Positions 36,194 through 45,119 are shown, counted from the stretch's first letter. The stretch: DNA of 64,000 nucleotides from Laceyella putida (GCF_042665195.1 NZ_JBHTBW010000006.1:248001-312000); one strand, 5' to 3'. A program made the numbers and translations. Notes: generated by a model from the sequence alone, not told the origin.

Positions 36194-37339
36194 TTACAGG
36201 AGATATTGCCGAATCTCAGCAATTGCGCGGAGAAACGCATCCATCTCGGACGAGGTATTAAAATACCCGGGACTGACCCGAATCGCCCCTGCTTCCGTTC
36301 CTAAACTCCGATGCTTCAAGGCCGCGCAATGATAACCAGCGCGAACCGCAATATCATAATGTTGATCAAGAATCATCGCCACCTCTTGCCCATCTAAGCC
36401 AACCAGATTAAAAGAGAACAAGGGAAGCGGCGGCATCTCTTCCGTTGCCAACCGCACACCCTCTTGCGCTTTTAACCCTTCCCACAACAACCGAGCCAAT
36501 TCCATTTCATGTTGGTAAATTTGGTCTATCCCTGTGTTCAGGACAAAATCCAGCCCGGCACCCAACCCGGCAATGCCAGGAGTGTTGGGGGTCCCACTTT
36601 CAAAGCCTCCCGGCCAATCCATCGGCTGTTCCACTTCCTCAGAACGACTCCCGGTGCCCCCGAATAGCAATGGTCGCAAGGAAACCCCAGCAGCAACATA
36701 AAGGCCACCCGTCCCTTGCGGGCCATATAGGCCTTTATGTCCTGGAAAAGCGACAAGATCGACCGGCCATTCATCTAGCTGGAACGGGAGCAAGCCTGCC
36801 GTTTGCGCGGCATCAACCATATAGGTGATCCCACGTTCACGGGCAAAGTGGCCAATATCCACAATGGGCAATACTTCCCCGGTTACATTGGAGCCATGAA
36901 TCGTGATCAGGAGCTTCGTTCTATTTGTCACAGCGGCTTTGATCACAGCGAGCCAGTCCCCCGACTCACCTGATTCAGGCGGCTCCACCACGCTGACCTC
37001 AACTCCTCTGGCTTGCGCAAGCCATGTGACCGGGCGGGCTACCGCATTGTGTTCCCAACCCGAAATGATCACATGATCTCCTGTTGATAAGATTCCTTGA
37101 ATCGCCAGATTAGTGGCATGTGTCGTATGGAAGCAAAAGAGAAAACGATCGGGATCCCGCACGCCAAACAAGCGAGCCAATTTGGCTCTTGTTTCCGCTA
37201 TCGTCTGTTCCGCCTTGCGCGCCAAACGATGGCCGCCCCGACCCGGATTAGCGCCGAAATCCACAATCGCTGCCTTCGTCGCTTCCGCTACTTCAGATGG
37301 CTTGGGCCATGTTGAAGCAGCATTATCCAAATAGATCAA
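36194..37339 (-). CDS. Class V aminotransferase / cysteine desulfurase-like protein
   Basis: PLP enzyme of 381 residues in the cysteine-desulfurase-like branch. PLP lysine in FPGHKGLYGPQG (near residue 205), His of HTTHATN region, and the catalytic-type Cys in RAGYHCAALKHR (near 341). Start TTG at 37339 is supported by AGGAGG with a 9-nt spacer. Between yyaC and parB and read with parB; no Fe-S scaffold gene is adjacent, so its sulfur acceptor is unknown. Confidence 0.9.
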   Translation of the reverse strand: MIYLDNAASTWPKPSEVAEATKAAIVDFGANPGRGGHRLARKAEQTIAETRAKLARLFGVRDPDRFLFCFHTTHATNLAIQGILSTGDHVIISGWEHNAVARPVTWLAQARGVEVSVVEPPESGESGDWLAVIKAAVTNRTKLLITIHGSNVTGEVLPIVDIGHFARERGITYMVDAAQTAGLLPFQLDEWPVDLVAFPGHKGLYGPQGTGGLYVAAGVSLRPLLFGGTGSRSEEVEQPMDWPGGFESGTPNTPGIAGLGAGLDFVLNTGIDQIYQHEMELARLLWEGLKAQEGVRLATEEMPPLPLFSFNLVGLDGQEVAMILDQHYDIAVRAGYHCAALKHRSLGTEAGAIRVSPGYFNTSSEMDAFLRAIAEIRQYLL

Positions 37340-37357
37340 CGTGCTCTTCCTCCTGTT

Positions 37358-38215
37358 TTATTCAATCACGCGCTCGCCATTTAACATTTCAATCAAGCGC
37401 TCCAACTCCCGCTCCGAGAAATATTCGATTTCGATTTTCCCTTTTTTTCGCCCATGCTTAATTCGGACTGGCGTACTGAATACTTGCTGCAACACATCTT
37501 CATACCGTTTAATAAACGGATCGGTGGCTGGCGCTTTCGGCTTTTCTTTTTTGGGGGCGACTTGGTTCATCTTCTGAACCCACTCCTCCAACTGTCGGAC
37601 ACTCGGTTTTTCTTTTTTCACTTTCTCAGCCAGCTTTTTTAACATGTCCGGGTCTTTGACCCCCAACAAGGTGCGGGCATGACCCATGGATAATGTTCCA
37701 CGTGAAACATCCTCTTGAACCTCTGCCGGCAATTGAAGCAAACGCAGAAAATTGGCCACATGCGGACGGCTTTTCCCTACACGCTCAGCCAGCTCTTCTT
37801 GCGTAATCGACAAGTGATTCATCAGCTTTTGGTAAGCAAAAGCGACTTCGATTGGATTTAAGTCTTCCCGTTGCAGGTTTTCGACCAGCGCAATCTCCAT
37901 CATCTGCTCATCGGTAAAATCACGCACCACAATGGGAACTGTGGTCAATCCCGCCAGTTTGGCCGCACGGAAACGACGCTCTCCAGCCACAATCTCATAG
38001 CCGCGAATGCTTTTGCGCACAACCAGAGGTTGGACGATCCCATGCTGCTTAACCGATTCCATCAGTTCTTTTAACGCATCTTCATCAAAGTTTTTGCGCG
38101 GTTGATACGGATTGGGGCGAAGATCTTGGATCTCCGCCTCATTTACCACATCTTCCTCTTTCACATCAACTTGTGAAAACAACGCATCTAATCCTCGGCC
38201 CAGACGTTTACTCAT
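37358..38215 (-). CDS. parB: Chromosome partition protein ParB (Spo0J)
   Basis: CTP-dependent DNA clamp that loads at parS and recruits SMC. 285 residues: CTPase/N domain with NPYQPRKNF, GERRFRAAKLAG and ENLQREDLNPIE; helix-turn-helix with SITQEELAERVGKSRPHVANFLRLL; C-terminal dimer domain. ATG at 38215 overlaps the parA stop (TAA 38210-38208), so its translation is coupled to parA's third exon and probably depends on transcription through both introns. Confidence 0.97.
   Translation of the reverse strand: MSKRLGRGLDALFSQVDVKEEDVVNEAEIQDLRPNPYQPRKNFDEDALKELMESVKQHGIVQPLVVRKSIRGYEIVAGERRFRAAKLAGLTTVPIVVRDFTDEQMMEIALVENLQREDLNPIEVAFAYQKLMNHLSITQEELAERVGKSRPHVANFLRLLQLPAEVQEDVSRGTLSMGHARTLLGVKDPDMLKKLAEKVKKEKPSVRQLEEWVQKMNQVAPKKEKPKAPATDPFIKRYEDVLQQVFSTPVRIKHGRKKGKIEIEYFSERELERLIEMLNGERVIE
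37694..37709. promoter_or_regulatory. parS site inside parB
   Basis: TGTTCCACGTGAAACA, matching the ParB target consensus TGTTNCACGTGAAACA, within the parB coding sequence as in Bacillus. Confidence 0.92.
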
Positions 38216-38850
38216 TTTGCATCACCACTTCTCTTGCCAATTCATTGTAGCATTCCGCTCCACGTGAACGCGCATCATACAAAATAATGGGCTGACCATG
38301 GCTCGGCGCCTCGCTTAAACGAATATTGCGTGGAATCACCGTGTCATACACCTTTGTTTGGAAGTACTTCTTCACCTCTTCCATCACTTGCAACGAGAGA
38401 TTGGTACGGGCATCAAACATCGTTAGCAAGACCCCTTCAATCTCCAGTTCTTTATTTAAATGCTTCTGTACAATCCGAATTGTATTGAGAAGTTGCCCCA
38501 ATCCCTCCAATGCATAAAACTCACATTGAATCGGAATCAACACCGATTCGGCAGCGGTTAAGGCATTGAGAGTAATGATCCCTAAAGACGGCGGGCAATC
38601 AATAAAGATGTAATCAAAGCGGTTCTTTACCGTTTGCAACGCACTTTTTAAACGTTTCTCCCGCGAAATCACTTGCGACAGTTCAATTTCCACCCCCGCC
38701 AATTGAATCGTGGCGGGAATCAGGTAGAGGTTTTGCAACATGGTCGGCAAGATGGATTGTTCCGCTGGTGCTTCATCTATTAACACATCATAAATACAAT
38801 GCTTCACATCCGCTTTGTTGATGCCTAAGCCGCTCGTCGTATTTCCTTGC
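38208..38850 (-). CDS. parA: ParA (Soj) exon 3
   Basis: C-terminal 214 residues of the ParA ATPase, from QGNTTSGLGINK to VVMQNE. Contains Walker B (FDYIFIDCPPSLG) and LIPIQCEFYALEG. It lacks the Walker A region, which lies in exons 1 and 2 about 2.8 and 4.8 kb upstream. Joined as 43689-43645, 41709-41633 and 38850-38208 the frame is unbroken and gives about 254 residues, the size of B. subtilis Soj (253). The split Pro codon (CC from exon 2, G from exon 3) confirms the junction. ATP-dependent DNA binding, with ParB, drives origin segregation and DnaA control. Confidence 0.93.
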
Positions 38851-38993
38851 ATGTGATGCATCCTCTATCCTCGGCAGATTCCGTTAGGAATCGAGGGTAG
38901 CATCTGCCCATTTCGGGTCGGATAGGTAAGAGTCATCCTCAGCTACCGTGACCTTCGGTCACGTTTCCTGTTAGGAGCCCTTTTCCCCCCGCT

Positions 38994-39027
38994 CACACCG
39001 TGCGTGCGACTTTCATCGCACACGGCG
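38994..39027 (-). ncRNA. Domain V of intron A
   Basis: Hairpin CCGTGTGCGATGAAAGTC.. closing with GACTTTCATCGCACG-type complementarity; the GAAA tetraloop and long GTGCGA / TCGCAC stem are typical of domain V. The base of the stem reads CGCC rather than the usual AGCC, so the register is approximate. Confidence 0.8.
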
Positions 39028-39052
39028 TTCCATCAATGAAATTCGTAACGGT

Positions 39053-40903
39053 TTAAGCTGATTTAGCTTTCTTTGGTTTCTTCGACAGTCTTTCTCTGAA
39101 CCTTAAAAGTCTCTTCTTCGCCTTGCTATCTAGGGTTTCGTAAAGTTCAATGTCCACTTCGGAATGTACCTTGCTGTGCCAGGACTCACATAGACTAGCC
39201 AAGTTGAAGACCTTATTTACCAACTCTATAGGAAGCTTTGGGTTTACATGGTGGCTGTGCAAATTATCTTTGGTTAGATTACATCCGCAGATTTTGCATT
39301 TGCCTTTGTCCCTATTGAATGCATAGGCTCTGTTCATATAATACTCGAAGTTGTATAGACGACTTTTGTGATTGATGTAGACCCATGGGTCTTCGTGAAA
39401 GAGTTCGTCAGCCCTCAATCTCGGTGGGCGTTTCCCCTTCCTTTGATAGAACATCGTTCTACCTTCTTCGGTATAAGGCGTCTCCGTTTGTGTCTTGCCA
39501 GTTTGTCGTCTCCATTTGCAGAATCCTAACAGGGTTACACCTAGCCATGTTCCATTGATGTTAACTGCTGGAATGCCCGTGGTGTATTGGCTATGTACTC
39601 CTGGTAGATTGTTCGTTTCAGCGTTGAACGCCGCAAGTTGAAGTTTTCGATTGTGCTTGGACAGGTATGTGTTTACTAAGTTTGCAATTTCGTAGTATTC
39701 GATGAGTCCTCTTATTTTGTTGTTCAACCTGTTAATGTCATAGGCTAGATAATCCTTCGTCCGGCAGTGCCTTAGCTTCTTTGTGGCTTTCATGATTTCT
39801 TTTACTTTTAGCTTCAGCCTCTCCCTATTTGGAGCAATAACTGGTATCCTGTTGCCAGTGTCCCGATCTTTCCTGTATTTGATCTCATATCCAAGGAAGT
39901 AAACCTTCTTGCTATAAACGTTGGTGATTTTGGTTTTCTCCTCAGATAATTTGATTTTAAGTTTCTCAGACATGAATTTTGCTATTTTATACTTCAGCTT
40001 TTCAGCGTTGCGTTTGCTGTTTGTGATGATAACCCAGTCGTCAGCGTATCTTACCAGATACGCTGGCTTGAGGTTTGATTTCTTCAAACAAACTCTCATT
40101 GACTCCCTTGTCTTATACGGGAATTTCATTTTCTTTTTCTCCCACATGCTTGCAATCCATTCATCGAATTTGTGTAAGTAGGCGTTGGCGAGCAAGGGGG
40201 ATAATATGCCCCCTTGGGGCGTACCCATTGGGTTCGCCCCAATCTCATTCATGATCCCCGCCTTTAACATTTTCTTGATGATCATCAAGACTCTTCGATC
40301 TCTTATTCCCATGTGCCATAACTGTTTCAGGAGTATTCTATGGTTGACTGTGTCAAAGAACTTGCAAATATCCCCTTCGATGATCCATTCGTGTTTGGTC
40401 TGGGATATTAAGTTCGACACCCTAGAAAATGCGTGTTCTGTGCTTCTCATGGGCCTGAAGCCATAAGAGTGTTCGAAGAATTGGGCTTCCAAAATTGGCT
40501 CGATAACCATTCTTACACATTCCTGAATGATTCGATCTTTGACCGTTGGAATTCCAAGCGGTCTCATTTCGTCTTTCCCAGGTTTCGGAATGAATTTCCG
40601 CCGTATGGGAGCTGGGTTGTAATGGTTCATCATCCGTTGTATCTCTGTGATGATTTCGCCGTAATCTCTTTGAAGATAGTCTGAGATCACTTTGCCATCA
40701 GAACCGGCAGTTTTACTGCCTTTGTTGGCTTTGATCTTATGAATCGCTGTCAGGATCGCTGTTTCACTGGAGACAACTTCGTAAATCCCTTTCCATCTAG
40801 GTACATCGTTTTTGTTGACCGTTTCCTGTGTGATCTTAAAAACCCTGTCTAATTCAGCTTGAAGTTCACCTTCGGTGTTTGGATAGGTTAGTTTTTGAGC
40901 CAA
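39053..40903 (-). CDS. Group II intron reverse transcriptase-maturase with HNH endonuclease
   Basis: Multifunctional intron-encoded protein of about 616 residues. RT motifs are intact: RPLGIPTVKDRIIQE, IIEGDICKFFDTV (first Asp), MGTPQGGILSPLL and VRYADDWVI (YADD). A maturase X domain follows, then an HNH DNA endonuclease with CKICGC, HSHHVNP and LCESWHSKVH. Start placed at TTG 40903, where GGGGGTGG is well spaced; ATG 40933 is possible but has no such site. The intron therefore appears able to retrohome. Confidence 0.93.
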   Translation of the reverse strand: MAQKLTYPNTEGELQAELDRVFKITQETVNKNDVPRWKGIYEVVSSETAILTAIHKIKANKGSKTAGSDGKVISDYLQRDYGEIITEIQRMMNHYNPAPIRRKFIPKPGKDEMRPLGIPTVKDRIIQECVRMVIEPILEAQFFEHSYGFRPMRSTEHAFSRVSNLISQTKHEWIIEGDICKFFDTVNHRILLKQLWHMGIRDRRVLMIIKKMLKAGIMNEIGANPMGTPQGGILSPLLANAYLHKFDEWIASMWEKKKMKFPYKTRESMRVCLKKSNLKPAYLVRYADDWVIITNSKRNAEKLKYKIAKFMSEKLKIKLSEEKTKITNVYSKKVYFLGYEIKYRKDRDTGNRIPVIAPNRERLKLKVKEIMKATKKLRHCRTKDYLAYDINRLNNKIRGLIEYYEIANLVNTYLSKHNRKLQLAAFNAETNNLPGVHSQYTTGIPAVNINGTWLGVTLLGFCKWRRQTGKTQTETPYTEEGRTMFYQRKGKRPPRLRADELFHEDPWVYINHKSRLYNFEYYMNRAYAFNRDKGKCKICGCNLTKDNLHSHHVNPKLPIELVNKVFNLASLCESWHSKVHSEVDIELYETLDSKAKKRLLRFRERLSKKPKKAKSA

Positions 40904-41632
40904 TGTACCACCCCCTTTGTTTGGAGATGTCATTGGGTTAGCCAGTTAGTGTCCATCGACTTCCTAACCAAACTGTCTGCAATTACGAATTTCACTGACT
41001 ATGCCCCTTCGCTCCACAGGCATTACCCTGTTTCATCACTACTACGGGCAGCTGTCCCCCCCATTCAACAGTCATTTCCTACTGTTTAGGGACATCGGAT
41101 CATTGGTCATCCTTAACATTCCCTTGGGAGGTTCCACTGTTCCCCACATCCTAGCTTTACATATTGCCTTAGGTGCCACCTTTAACCCGCCAGCGATCCT
41201 CAGCCCACGGTTGGAGGGCAGTCGGATTGAGTTAGACCCAAAACTCTTCTACTTCGCGAGACAGAACACAAAGTAGCCACTGGAACCCTTATAGGGACCG
41301 CAAACTTTCTAAGACCTCGTTTGCGTCGACTTAACGAGCCTTTAGTTCGGTGGTTCGTCAGTACATTCTCATGCACATTCTCACCATAGCAATTTTATAG
41401 CCCCCCGTCCTACTTCTGGACATCGGTCAGTCCATTTTCGGTCGCCTTCACCGAGCTTCATACCACCATGTGACCAGCATGGTCGCATGTCGGAGTCTCA
41501 GGGAAGGATGGCCAACCTTCCATCCTTAGTGGGAACTTCCCCCACCTATTCGGATGTGGAGTTGGGCTACTTCGTAGCCCCTCAGCTTTTATTGTTTGTC
41601 TCCAAACAGGTTAGGCTGAGAACAGTGCGCAC

Positions 41633-41709
41633 GGATCAATGTCCACGATTAACACTTTTTTCCCCAGTGCCGCAATCGCAGCAGCTAAGTTCACAGACGT
41701 GGTTGTTTT
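41633..41709 (-). CDS. parA: ParA (Soj) exon 2 (77 nt)
   Basis: Encodes KTTTSVNLAAAIA followed by ALGKKVLIVDIDP: the Lys-Thr half of Walker A and the following strand ending in the Asp-rich motif of ParA. Length is 25 codons plus two bases (CC) of a Pro codon finished by exon 3. It is flanked by the 3' end of intron B (CTAC) and the 5' end of intron A (GTGCGC). Too short to be seen by gene finders. Confidence 0.93.
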
Positions 41710-43109
41710 GTAGGGTAGACAGACAGCGCCTTATCCCTTGAAGGGACCGGTTTCTGTCTGCCCCCCTCCGAACCGGACGTACACCTTTCGATGTATCCGG
41801 CTCTCCAGTTGCCCCTAAGCCGTTCTTCGTTCGCCAATGATTCGGTAAAATAGGTAACCCAGGTGGCACCCGTTTTCACCGCAATCGTCCGTTTTCTCTC
41901 GCCTATTTGCACCCCATATTTGTCCAACACTTGTTTCACCGAGCTTTTTTCTTTGCTGGCGATGGTCTTGAGCAAGCTACCGTAGTGATAAAAACGAAAC
42001 TTCCCCAATTTGGCCCGCACATCTGCCGCATAGCGGTAAGTCAGATACAACGCCTTCATCTCCTCCGCATATAACTGCACCAGCTCGGGTACGCTGAGAT
42101 GAAGGCGCGCTGGATAATGAACCGGTTTGCCCTGTTTGCGAAAAGGCCGAATCCTTTCTTGAATGACCGAATGGGGAACCAGCAGTTGCAACCGTGCCGG
42201 ATCGCGGTGGTCTTGCCCAATTTCATATCCCATGAACCGAACCTTCTTCTTCTCCTTGATATGGATAAGCGTCAAAGGTTCGGATGAAGTTGAGAATTGG
42301 AGTTCCTGATGCAGAAAGGTATGGATTTGTCCAATCACTTCTTGCGCCATCCGTTTCGATCCCTTCACCCCCACAAGGAGATGCTCTCCCCATCTGATGT
42401 AGTGAAGGGTGGCATGAGACAGGGAAGCACGGGCGTACTCGTTCATAAACTGATCAAGTGAATGGAACAAGAGCTGGCATGGGAACGGGGCTATGGTTTC
42501 ATCAAGGGCCGCCGATCGATTAGCCAAAAGGGCCGCCCGCCAAACACCCGCATCCAACATGCGTCGGATCAATTCCAAAAACCGGCCATCCCCAATCCGT
42601 TGGCGCAACATCTCCATGAGCAAGGTATGCTGGTTTTTATTCAACTCAGTGGGAAGTTCCCCTCCCACAATCCAATTCACCCCTGATATCCCTTTCACCA
42701 TGTGAAGCGCGGACCTTATCGTTGGCATCGGTCTAAAGCCTTGTGAAGAATTCAAGAAAAGCGGCTCATAAATCGCGCTAAGAATTTGACTGACCACGAC
42801 AAGCACCAAATGGTCTTCTAATTTGAGCGGCGGTTTCATTGAGCTGGGAAAACCCACAAGTTGATATGGGGCAAAACGGTATGTCTCGTTCTTCAATTGC
42901 TGAATCATCGATTCTATCATTGCTATGTAAGTCCGCCCCGTTGGCCCTGATTTATTTTCCAAACAGACGGGGGCCCCTTGTAATTGCACGAGTGCATACC
43001 GATAAAAATCGGGATTAAATAAGTTCCGGTAAAGTCGACGAAAACGATAACGTTGATGTTCTTGTGCTTTTTGGCTTAGCAATGATAGGACGACCTCGGC
43101 TCTCTGCAT
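41691..43109 (-). CDS. RT-inactive intron maturase (intron B protein)
   Basis: 472-residue protein with the layout of a group II intron protein but no RT active site. The start (MQRAEVVLSLLSQKAQ, FRRLYRNLFNPDFYRYALVQ) and QGFRPMPTIRSALHMVK match intron proteins. The motif-3 Asp is gone (NWIVGGELPTELN, residues 145-157), the TPQGG loop is absent, and YADD reads RWGEHLL (239-245). The maturase X segment YHYGSLLKTIASKEKSSVKQV (near 375-395) is well kept. No endonuclease domain. GGAGG precedes ATG 43109. The frame lacks a stop in the usual place and reads through domain V (residues 436-447) into exon 2. Confidence 0.85.
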   Translation of the reverse strand: MQRAEVVLSLLSQKAQEHQRYRFRRLYRNLFNPDFYRYALVQLQGAPVCLENKSGPTGRTYIAMIESMIQQLKNETYRFAPYQLVGFPSSMKPPLKLEDHLVLVVVSQILSAIYEPLFLNSSQGFRPMPTIRSALHMVKGISGVNWIVGGELPTELNKNQHTLLMEMLRQRIGDGRFLELIRRMLDAGVWRAALLANRSAALDETIAPFPCQLLFHSLDQFMNEYARASLSHATLHYIRWGEHLLVGVKGSKRMAQEVIGQIHTFLHQELQFSTSSEPLTLIHIKEKKKVRFMGYEIGQDHRDPARLQLLVPHSVIQERIRPFRKQGKPVHYPARLHLSVPELVQLYAEEMKALYLTYRYAADVRAKLGKFRFYHYGSLLKTIASKEKSSVKQVLDKYGVQIGERKRTIAVKTGATWVTYFTESLANEERLRGNWRAGYIERCTSGSEGGRQKPVPSRDKALSVYPTKQPRL

Positions 43110-43644
43110 TGCGCATACCTCCGGTTCACTATCATTTGGACAACCTGCCCCCCTTCGCCATGTGGCAGGCTTTCCCTGCCTCGGACTACTATGGGGACTC
43201 CGTCATCATAGCGAAAACCTGCCCATGTGGTGCGGGCCAGGCATTCACCTTAGATGATCTCCGTTTAGAGCAACGAGTACAGGGGAGTGACGTAGGTTCC
43301 CGTTCGTTTCCTTCACGTATCAACGATACGCCGAGGAAAGCTAGAGAGTACACAGGAGCGTGGGCAATACTCCTGGTAAACTTTCCTGTGCACGCGGCAA
43401 TCTGTTCGCGCACACCCTGGATGGTTAAGGCAAGGAAACTGGGTTTAAGGCAGTCTAGCCTTGACCATATCACTCCTTGGTCTAGCACATCTGCTTGATC
43501 CGTGCGGTTCAAACCATGCGCGTTACTGACAGGCGATGTTCCCTTATCGGCGTTTCCACCTCAGGTTAGTCAGTTGACCATCAGGATCTCTCTCTAATCC
43601 TGAGCTTCCTTTGAAGCGATACTCCTTGCCCCTTACGGACGCAC
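41710..43644 (-). mobile_element. Group II intron B in parA
   Basis: About 1.94 kb. Starts GTGCGTCCG (43644 downwards) and ends CTAC (41710). It interrupts parA between GGVG and KTTT, that is, inside the Walker A codons and in phase 0. Domain V is clear near the 3' end. Its protein has lost RT catalytic residues, so it can probably splice but not move on its own. Confidence 0.92.
41770..41803 (-). ncRNA. Domain V of intron B
   Basis: Canonical 34-nt domain V: GAGCCGGATACATC, GAAA loop, then GGTGTACGTCCGGTTC, with the catalytic AGC triad and bulge. The following sequence to 41710 can form domain VI (CAGACAG / CTGTCTG). Confidence 0.93.
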
Positions 43645-43689
43645 GCCCACGCCTCCCTTTTGATTGGCAATTGCAATGACTTTGCCCAT
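43645..43689 (-). CDS. parA: ParA (Soj) exon 1 (45 nt)
   Basis: Encodes MGKVIAIANQKGGVG, the N-terminus of ParA up to the middle of the deviant Walker A (KGGVGKT). GAGGTG lies 6-7 nt before ATG 43689. The coding sequence stops abruptly at GTGCGTCCG, the intron B 5' end; without splicing translation would end at TAA a few codons later. Confidence 0.93.
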
Positions 43690-43738
43690 ACTTTCACCTC
43701 TTCTCCCAAACATCATACAGACATGTTGGAGGATTTAT

Positions 43739-44010
43739 CGTCCCCATCATGAGCGGGACGTTCCTTACTTCAGCATTACGGGTTAAATGAAACGGCAGGG
43801 CTATGGCATCTCCTTCATCCACTTGCCAAACGACTTGTCTATCCCCTTGTTTCATGCTTTCGTCATGGACTGATGTCTGTGATTTCTTCGAGGCACAATG
43901 ATGCCTCACTTCCACAGACCCCGCCGCTATCCTCCCCCTTCGCTGGGACGGTCTTTTCATCCCGGCCAACCGACTTAAGGGATGAATGGCCATTCGCGAA
44001 CGTCCCCAGC
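43739..44010 (-). other. Structured RNA-like element of unknown type between noc and parA
   Basis: Four successive inverted repeats. CGTCCC/GGGACG (43739-43760). ATGAAAC/GTTTCAT (43787-43855) enclosing TGGCA/TGCCA. GTCTGTG/CACAGAC (43875-43919) enclosing GAGGC/GCCTC. GCTGGGACG/CGTCCCCAGC (43942-44010) enclosing TTCATCCC/GGGATGAA. Nearly all arms are perfect. Frames here have no ribosome-binding site and look non-coding. It could be a parA leader, an independent RNA or the structured remains of a mobile element. Confidence 0.5.
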
Positions 44011-44170
44011 CCGACTCGATAAAGAAAAAGAGGCTGACCGCCCCACAGACGATCGACCTTACCTGCTGTCAACCCGTCTCCGTGCTATGTTGCCTCCATT
44101 TTCATTCTTTTCTCCTTTTTATTTTAATAATAGACAAGTGAGAACGAAAGAAAAAAATGATGAAATTAGT

Positions 44171-45004
44171 TCATTCGCCTTTTTTGGGAATGCGAATAAC
44201 CACTTCATAGTACCCATCATGTTCCTGTTCAGCGGTCTCCACATGTAATCCTGTTTGCTTTACCATATCCACGGATTGGCGAATGGTATTGATCGCGATC
44301 CGCATGTCACGCGAAACCGATTTGCGCTGGCTTTTCCCCTGTTTCTCTTCCGCTCCGCACAGCTTGCTGATCCGCACTTCCGTCTGTTTTACATTGAGGT
44401 CACGCTCGATGATTTCCGCCAACACTTTTAATTGCAAGGCTTCATCTTTCAGGGCCAGTAGCGCCCTGGCATGTCGCTCGGTTATCGACCTCTTGAGTAA
44501 CGCGGTTTGAACTGGTTCAGGCAAATGTAATAGTCGCAATTTATTCGCAATCGTCGATTGTCCTTTACCCAACCGCTGTGCTAAACTTTCTTGTGTCAAT
44601 TGATGTAGTTCAATCAACCTTTGATAGGCATGCGCTTCTTCTATTGCCGTCAAATTTTCCCGTTGCAAATTCTCAATCAAGGCTGCGGATGCTGCTTGAT
44701 TGTCCGTCATATTGCGTATGATCGCCGGAACCGTCTCCAAACCTAATTTCTTGACTGCCCGTAAGCGCCGTTCACCCGCAATCAGTTCATAACGCCCACG
44801 TTCATTTCGTCTTACGACAACCGGCTGAATCACTCCATGCGAACGAATGGATTGACATAATTCGTCGATGCGCTCTTCTTGGAAAATCGTTCGAGGTTGA
44901 TACGGGCTAGGTTCAATCTCTTCTACTGAAATTTGTTTCACTTGATCTTGACTTTTGTCACCTTTATCCACCAAACCGAATAGTCGTGTGAACGGTTCTT
45001 TCAT
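44171..45004 (-). CDS. noc: Nucleoid occlusion protein Noc
   Basis: ParB paralogue of about 277 residues that binds its own palindromes and blocks division over the nucleoid. N-terminal MKEPFTRLFGL fits the short amphipathic membrane-targeting helix of Noc. The CTPase region has SPYQPRTIF, GERRLRAVKKLG and ENLQRENLTAIE; the helix-turn-helix is LTQESLAQRLGKGQSTIANKLRLL. ATG at 45004 follows AAGGTGG by about 10 nt. Position between rsmG and parA, as in Bacillus, separates it from ParB; here an actin cassette intervenes before rsmG. Confidence 0.94.
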   Translation of the reverse strand: MKEPFTRLFGLVDKGDKSQDQVKQISVEEIEPSPYQPRTIFQEERIDELCQSIRSHGVIQPVVVRRNERGRYELIAGERRLRAVKKLGLETVPAIIRNMTDNQAASAALIENLQRENLTAIEEAHAYQRLIELHQLTQESLAQRLGKGQSTIANKLRLLHLPEPVQTALLKRSITERHARALLALKDEALQLKVLAEIIERDLNVKQTEVRISKLCGAEEKQGKSQRKSVSRDMRIAINTIRQSVDMVKQTGLHVETAEQEHDGYYEVVIRIPKKGE

Positions 45005-45119
45005 TAACACAGACACCACCTTACGGTTATCTAGAAGTAGCCCGATCTATTAATAACCATTCGCTGACACGATCATCACAACCTGCTCATCTGTTATTTC
45101 TCAAAAAATGTTCAGGAAA

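Larger units (their letters stand above)
38851..41632 (-). mobile_element. Group II intron A in parA
   Basis: About 2.78 kb. Starts GTGCGCAC (41632 downwards), the group II 5' consensus, and ends in AT (38851), fitting the AY rule. It interrupts parA right after Asp-Ile-Asp-Pro, splitting the Pro codon. A domain V hairpin lies near the 3' end, and an intact RT-maturase-HNH gene occupies domain IV. The boundaries come from restoring the ParA reading frame. Confidence 0.92.

Noticed and set aside
38270..38285. CCACGTGAA core resembling parS in parA exon 3
   Set aside because: Only the central bases match; the outer half-sites diverge, so ParB nucleation is unlikely.
38208..38861. parA exon 3 read as a complete 217-residue gene starting MHHMQGN
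   Set aside because: The first codons belong to the intron 3' end; it lacks Walker A, which is found in exons 1 and 2.
43694..43993. 99-codon frame upstream of parA
   Set aside because: No ribosome-binding site, unusual composition, and it runs through four strong inverted repeats; better explained as structured RNA or debris.
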